DNA of 64,000 bases from Myxacorys californica WJT36-NPBG1 (lineage in GTDB: Bacteria > Cyanobacteriota > Cyanobacteriia > Leptolyngbyales > Leptolyngbyaceae): the NCBI GenBank assembly GCA_019359315.1, contig JAHHHO010000028.1, positions 1 to 64,000 on the forward strand, read 5' to 3'. Shown piece after piece: positions 59,850 to 64,000 of this stretch. Position numbers and translations under genes: made by a program. Position 1 is the first letter of the stretch, and the number at the start of each line of letters is the position of its first letter. The notes under the pieces were generated by a model that did not search any database, was not told the origin of the DNA, and saw only the letters and a program-made list of their open reading frames with translations.

Positions 59850-61775
59850 ATGAGCCGTGCCCCCTATGCCCCTACCAATGTTCCAAGCTTGGAACAGTCT
59901 CCCTATTTTCAGGTGCGATCGCTGCCTGAAATGTGGGCGATTGCTGCACAACGGTTTGCCACAGTAACAGCGGTTCACGATCCGCACAGCAAGCCAGAGG
60001 TGAAGTTAACTTACGCCCAGCTATACGAGCAGATGCAGCAGTTTGCTGCAGGCTTACAGGCGTTGGGCATTCCGGCAACACAAGAAGAGATTCCGACGCG
60101 AATTGCGTTGTTCTCCGACAACTGCCCGCGTTGGCTCGTTGCCGATCAAGGCATTATGCGATCGGGCGCGGCGGATGTGGTACGCGGCGCACAGGCAGAC
60201 CGGGAAGAACTGCTGTTTATTTTGAAAAATAGTGGCGCGATCGCGCTAGTCGTTCAAGATCTTGAGTTGCTCAAGAAACTTCGTCCGAACCTCGACGATC
60301 TGCCGCTGCAATTTGTGATTTTGCTCTCTGACGAATCGGCTGCCGATGATGAACTCAAAACACTGAGTTTTAATGACGTTCTGGATCTCGGTAAAACCTA
60401 CCCTTTGCAGCCGGTTCAGCAGTCCCGCGATACATTAGCGACGTTAATGTATACGTCCGGAACCGGAGGAATGCCGAAGGGAGTAATGCTGACTCACGGC
60501 AACTTTCTGTATCAAGTGGCGGCAGCGGCAACTGTCGTTCAACCTCAAGCCGGAGAGCGGGTTCTCAGCATTCTGCCAATTTGGCACTGCTACGAGCGGG
60601 CGTTTGAGTATTTCATTTTTTCTAATGGCTGCACGCAGATTTACACCAATATTCGGTTTGTTAAAAAAGATTTAAAGGACTTCAAACCGTCCTACATGGT
60701 TGGTGTGCCTCGCCTATGGGAATCGATTTACGAAGGAATTCAGAAACAGTTTCGTGAGCAACCAGAGAACAAGCAAAAATTAGTCAACTTCTTTTTAAAG
60801 AATAGTCAGCGCTACATTGAGGCACGGCGAACTGCAAAAGGATTGAAATTAAACAAGTTGGATGCATCAGGTGCAGACCGTGCCATCGCTGCCCTCAAAG
60901 CCGCTCCTCTTAAAGTCATTCACGAATTGGGCGATCGCTTGGTCTATCAAAAAGTCCGCGACGGTCTTGGCGGACAATTGGTATTTGTTGTCAGTGGGGG
61001 CGGCTCGATCGCCGAACACCTCGAAGACTTTTTTGAAATTGTGGGAATTGAAATTCTCGGGGGCTATGGTTTAACCGAAACCTCGCCTATCACACATGTA
61101 CGTCGAACGTGGCGCAATGTTCGCGGAGCAGACGGCGAACCCCTACCCACCACCGAAACCCGGATTGTCGATCCAGAAACCCGCAAAGATCTTCCCGTGG
61201 GTCAAAAAGGACTCGTTTTAATTCGGGGGACGCAAGTGATGAAAGGGTACTACAACAACCCAGAGGCGACAGCGAAAGCGATCGATGCAGACGGCTGGTT
61301 TGATACAGGCGATCTTGGAATGGTGACACCGTTCAGCGATCTGGTCATTACCGGACGGGCGAAAGATACGATCGTGCTGACCAACGGCGAAAACATCGAG
61401 CCGCAGCCGATTGAAGATGCCTGTCTCAGGAGCGCTTACATCGATCAGATCATGTTAGTCGGACAGGATCAGAAAGTTCTGGGCGCTCTGATTGTGCCGA
61501 ATATGGAAGCATTAGAAAAATGGTCGGCTGACAGCACCGGCCTTAACAGCGTTGACCTCAACAGTGCCGCCGTGCAAGAGCTTTACCGACAAGAATTAAC
61601 CCGATTGGTTAAAGAACGTCCCGGATATCGAGCCGACGATCGCATTGGTCCTTTCCGCCTTTTATCCGAACCCTTCACTGTTGAAAATAACCTCCTGACT
61701 CAAACGCTGAAGATTCGCCGCAATGTTGTGATGGAACGCTACCAAGGTATGATTAACGAGATGTTTTCACCGTAG
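59850..61775 (+). CDS. aas: Long-chain acyl-ACP/acyl-CoA synthetase
   Basis: A 641-residue AMP-forming enzyme that activates free fatty acids, in cyanobacteria for recycling onto acyl carrier protein. The nucleotide loop reads TLMYTSGTGGMPKGVMLTHG (about 197-216), with Gly where most members have the second Thr. LPIWHCYERAFEYF, GGYGLTETSPITHVRRTWRN, GWFDTGDLGMV and LTNGENIEPQPIED follow, as in the cyanobacterial/plant long-chain class. The CoA/ACP choice cannot be read from sequence; aas is the usual single copy in cyanobacteria. Confidence 0.92.
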   Translation: MSRAPYAPTNVPSLEQSPYFQVRSLPEMWAIAAQRFATVTAVHDPHSKPEVKLTYAQLYEQMQQFAAGLQALGIPATQEEIPTRIALFSDNCPRWLVADQGIMRSGAADVVRGAQADREELLFILKNSGAIALVVQDLELLKKLRPNLDDLPLQFVILLSDESAADDELKTLSFNDVLDLGKTYPLQPVQQSRDTLATLMYTSGTGGMPKGVMLTHGNFLYQVAAAATVVQPQAGERVLSILPIWHCYERAFEYFIFSNGCTQIYTNIRFVKKDLKDFKPSYMVGVPRLWESIYEGIQKQFREQPENKQKLVNFFLKNSQRYIEARRTAKGLKLNKLDASGADRAIAALKAAPLKVIHELGDRLVYQKVRDGLGGQLVFVVSGGGSIAEHLEDFFEIVGIEILGGYGLTETSPITHVRRTWRNVRGADGEPLPTTETRIVDPETRKDLPVGQKGLVLIRGTQVMKGYYNNPEATAKAIDADGWFDTGDLGMVTPFSDLVITGRAKDTIVLTNGENIEPQPIEDACLRSAYIDQIMLVGQDQKVLGALIVPNMEALEKWSADSTGLNSVDLNSAAVQELYRQELTRLVKERPGYRADDRIGPFRLLSEPFTVENNLLTQTLKIRRNVVMERYQGMINEMFSP

Positions 61776-61831
61776 ACTGGGACATCGGAAACCCAATTTC
61801 CACGCCCCACGCCCTTACACCTGAACTGCAT

Positions 61832-62281
61832 ATGGAAATCTCTAAATCGCATTTGCTGCTCCAGCGTAATGTCAACGTTAAAGCGATCGTCACCCCACGC
61901 TGGAAAGACGAAGCCCAACAGCAACTCCAAGCGCAACTCAACCAGTTAGATGGTCAGTTGCAGCAGCTAGACATGCAGCTTCAACAAGTCCTATCGGAAG
62001 TTCAACGGCAAGGCATTCAACCGCCTGGACCAGACGCCATTCAGCAGATGGAAGGCATCAAAATGCAGTTCAACCAGCGCAAGAGTGAACTGCTTGAGCA
62101 GAAAAATCAAATTTTGCAACAACTCCAGCAGGTGCAGATGTTGGATCTGAATCAGGAAGTGGTTCAAGCTCAGATTGGAAGCGTCTTTCGGATTGAACCG
62201 GGAGATAATTTGATCGCAAAAATGGATGTAGAGGTCGTGCTGCGCGACGGCATCGTTGAAGAGATTCGAGGCGACATTTAA
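61832..62281 (+). CDS. YlqD-like coiled-coil protein
   Basis: A 149-residue protein: beta start (SHLLLQRNVNVKAIVTPRWK), a Gln/Leu-rich coiled coil (QQQLQAQLNQLDGQLQQLDM), then a small beta domain (FRIEPGDNLIAKMDVEVVLR, IVEEIRGDI). This order is that of the YlqD family of Firmicutes and cyanobacteria, role unknown. It starts 57 bp after aas and probably shares its transcript. Confidence 0.87.
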   Translation: MEISKSHLLLQRNVNVKAIVTPRWKDEAQQQLQAQLNQLDGQLQQLDMQLQQVLSEVQRQGIQPPGPDAIQQMEGIKMQFNQRKSELLEQKNQILQQLQQVQMLDLNQEVVQAQIGSVFRIEPGDNLIAKMDVEVVLRDGIVEEIRGDI

Positions 62282-62501
62282 ACTGTCTTGCCTACACTGC
62301 TGCGCACTGTAATCCATCGTTGTTCTGCTCCATCGCCTGCCGCATTTCATAACCTCTGTAATGCACGCCTCTCGCTGCTGCTTCTAGTTGTAGCCTGCGG
62401 TTCAAATTCTTGACCCTAATCCGATAGAATTTGATCTGCAAGAGGCGTATCTGTTGTGTGTCCTTCACTACTTCCCGCCGACCTACTTCTAAGCAACTCC
62501 C

Positions 62502-63824
62502 ATGATTCACGAGATTTTCATGCCCGCGCTGAGTTCCACCATGACCGAGGGAAAAATTGTTTCTTGGGTCAAGTCTCCGGGCGACAAAGTAGAAAAAGGC
62601 GAAACTGTTGTGGTGGTTGAGTCGGATAAAGCCGACATGGATGTGGAATCTTTCTACGACGGCATTTTAGCCGCGATCGTCACTCCTGCTGGAGAAGCGG
62701 CTCCGGTCGGGGCTGCGATCGCGCTGCTGGCTGAAACCGAAGCGGAAGTCGAAGCGGCGCAACAGCAGGCATCTGGTGGCGGTGAAAAACCAGCAGCAGA
62801 GCATCAGTCGGCAGCCGATCAAGAGCAGGTTGCCGTGGTGGAAACAGCCGTGAGCGCAAATGGCAACGGAAGCAATGGCAGCAGTCCTGTCCGAAGCGAT
62901 CGGATCGTCGCCTCTCCTCGCGCTCGCAAACTTGCTAAAGAGTTCAAGGTTGACCTGGCAACGCTATCGGGGAGCGGTCCTCATGGGCGGATTGTGGCAG
63001 AAGATGTTGAATCAGCAGCAGGCAAAACTCCTACTTCAGTTCCCGCCTCGGCTCCAGTTCCCGCCGTTCCAACCCCAACCGTCGCTGCACCTGTAGCGGC
63101 AACGGCTCCCGCTCGTCCTGCACCTGCGCCGATTGCGGTCGCCGTTCAACCGGGTCAAACTCAGCCTATGACCACGCTACAAAATGCCGTGGTTCGCAAC
63201 ATGATGGCGAGTTTAGAGATTCCCACGTTCCACGTTGGCTACACGATCACAACAGACAATTTAGACAAGCTGTATAAGCAACTCAAGTCTAAAGGCGTAA
63301 CGATGACGGCACTATTGGCAAAAGCCGTTGCTGTGACGTTGCAGAAACATCCTTTGCTATATGCCAGCTATGTTAATCAAGGCACTCATTTCAACGCAAG
63401 CATTAACGTTGCGATCGCGGTTGCAATGGATGATGGTGGACTGATCACGCCTGTATTGCAAAATGCCGATCAGCTAGACCTCTATTCGCTCTCTCGTAAC
63501 TGGAAAGATCTTGTCGATCGCGCTCGCGCCAAGCAACTTCAGCCTGATGAATACAGTTCGGGAACCTTCACCATCTCTAATTTAGGCATGTTTGGAGTCA
63601 GTTCCTTTGATGCCATTCTGCCCCCAGGACAAGGTTCAATTCTTGCGATCGGTGGATCGAGTCCGCAAGTTGTGGCGACAAATGACGGTCTACTTGGCGT
63701 TCGTCGGCAGATGCAGGTTAACATCACTTGCGATCACCGGATCATTTACGGTGCAAATGCTGCCGCCTTCTTAAAAGATCTCGCGAAACTAATCGAAACC
63801 AATCCCGAATCGCTGACGATGTAG
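62502..63824 (+). CDS. Dihydrolipoamide acetyltransferase (pyruvate dehydrogenase E2)
   Basis: A 440-residue E2 of the pyruvate dehydrogenase complex, moving the acetyl group to CoA. The lipoyl domain (1-80) has VVVVESDKADMDVESF with the lipoylated Lys. An Ala/Glu linker leads to the E1/E3-binding domain (VASPRARKLAKEFKVDLATL, about 148-183) and a Pro/Ala linker. The catalytic domain (from about 225) ends with NITCDHRIIYGANAAAFLKD; the usual DG after the His reads YG, as is normal in cyanobacterial and plastid E2. The ATG lies at 62502; a terminator follows. Confidence 0.95.
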   Translation: MIHEIFMPALSSTMTEGKIVSWVKSPGDKVEKGETVVVVESDKADMDVESFYDGILAAIVTPAGEAAPVGAAIALLAETEAEVEAAQQQASGGGEKPAAEHQSAADQEQVAVVETAVSANGNGSNGSSPVRSDRIVASPRARKLAKEFKVDLATLSGSGPHGRIVAEDVESAAGKTPTSVPASAPVPAVPTPTVAAPVAATAPARPAPAPIAVAVQPGQTQPMTTLQNAVVRNMMASLEIPTFHVGYTITTDNLDKLYKQLKSKGVTMTALLAKAVAVTLQKHPLLYASYVNQGTHFNASINVAIAVAMDDGGLITPVLQNADQLDLYSLSRNWKDLVDRARAKQLQPDEYSSGTFTISNLGMFGVSSFDAILPPGQGSILAIGGSSPQVVATNDGLLGVRRQMQVNITCDHRIIYGANAAAFLKDLAKLIETNPESLTM

Positions 63825-63864
63825 TCTGTCAGAGTAATCGGGTCAAATCACTTGAATCAGCCTG

Positions 63865-63892
63865 AGAGACGCATCGATGCGTCTCTTTTTTT
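63865..63892 (+). terminator. Rho-independent terminator of the E2 gene
   Basis: AGAGACGCATC (63865-63875) and GATGCGTCTCT (63876-63886) form a perfect palindrome followed by TTTTTT, 40 bp after the stop. Confidence 0.93.
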
Positions 63893-64000
63893 AGCTCTAT
63901 TTCCCAGGAATCAGACAAATGGCTCATAACTTAAATGTCTTGTCACTACCGTCTTGAAGCCAGTGCAGTAAGATCAAAGCAGTGAATCACTTTATAGGCA
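63893..64000. other. Window end, no feature seen
   Basis: The last 108 bp hold no recognisable gene start or structure. Confidence 0.5.

Noticed and set aside
63721-63780. Loss of the catalytic motif in the pyruvate dehydrogenase E2 (YG instead of DG)
   Set aside because: The DHRxxYG form is the normal version in cyanobacterial and plastid E2 proteins as far as I recall, so it is not a defect.

Overview
The window looks like chromosomal DNA of a cyanobacterium, probably a filamentous Leptolyngbya- or Oscillatoria-like lineage (inference). The evidence is light-independent chlorophyll synthesis (chlB), carotenoid hydroxylation (crtR), an NrtP-type nitrate permease, the cyanobacterial fbp-tal-zwf-opcA cluster, a COP23 protein, acyl-ACP synthetase, and very frequent HIP1 octamers (GCGATCGC) inside and between genes. 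No rRNA is present. One tRNA was found, tRNA-Gln(TTG).

Layout. 1-1000: debris, with the edge of an IS1-like transposase gene carrying a stop codon, a short direct repeat, and the 3' remnant of a NACHT/STAND-type gene. 1033-5450: Uma2 and mnmG (overlapping), a 21/42-bp heptad-coding minisatellite, and a GH76-like glycoside hydrolase without a signal peptide. 5480-7469: a perfect NtcA-type palindrome and nrtP. 7769-12644: a leftward run of five genes (acidic low-complexity protein, LD-carboxypeptidase, glycosyltransferase, HEAT-repeat membrane protein, EamA transporter). 12824-18680: sppA, aroH, a holin-like membrane protein, crtR, COP23, tRNA-Gln, an alkyltransferase-like protein and a CbbY-like phosphatase. 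18893-28263: a coiled-coil membrane protein, a HAD phosphatase, the oxidative pentose phosphate operon fbp-tal-zwf-opcA, and an AMIN/Amidase_3 cell-wall amidase. 29060-43303: a TPR protein, histidine kinase, zinc-ribbon protein, chlB, a PstS-like/DUF4912 fusion, a methyltransferase-glycosyltransferase fusion, an alpha/beta hydrolase without a normal nucleophile, and three adjacent small proteins (two with glycine zippers, one coiled-coil).

43300-46540 is the most unusual part. A truncated pyridoxamine-oxidase-like pseudogene is followed by two structured sites of 86 and 88 bp with all the marks of integron attC sites: GYCTAAC/GTTAGRC cores, long imperfect stems with extra bases on one arm, and a shared loop motif. 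They sit at the 3' ends of two leftward genes, both with a HEPN-like R-x4-H motif, so the segment reads as a small gene-cassette array without an integrase in view (CALIN-like). Next to it lie a six-unit 41-bp array of hairpins and a 21/85-bp minisatellite.

46544-63900: a conserved helical protein, WD40 protein, small single-span membrane protein, PD-(D/E)XK-like protein, ppa, a metallo-beta-lactamase-fold protein, a decayed second Uma2 gene, recQ, a DUF3352-TPR protein, a GAF protein, DUF427, acyl-ACP synthetase, YlqD-like protein and the pyruvate dehydrogenase E2 gene. Short dispersed repeats and MITE-like hairpins are scattered between genes. All family calls come from reading motifs by eye; no database search was run.
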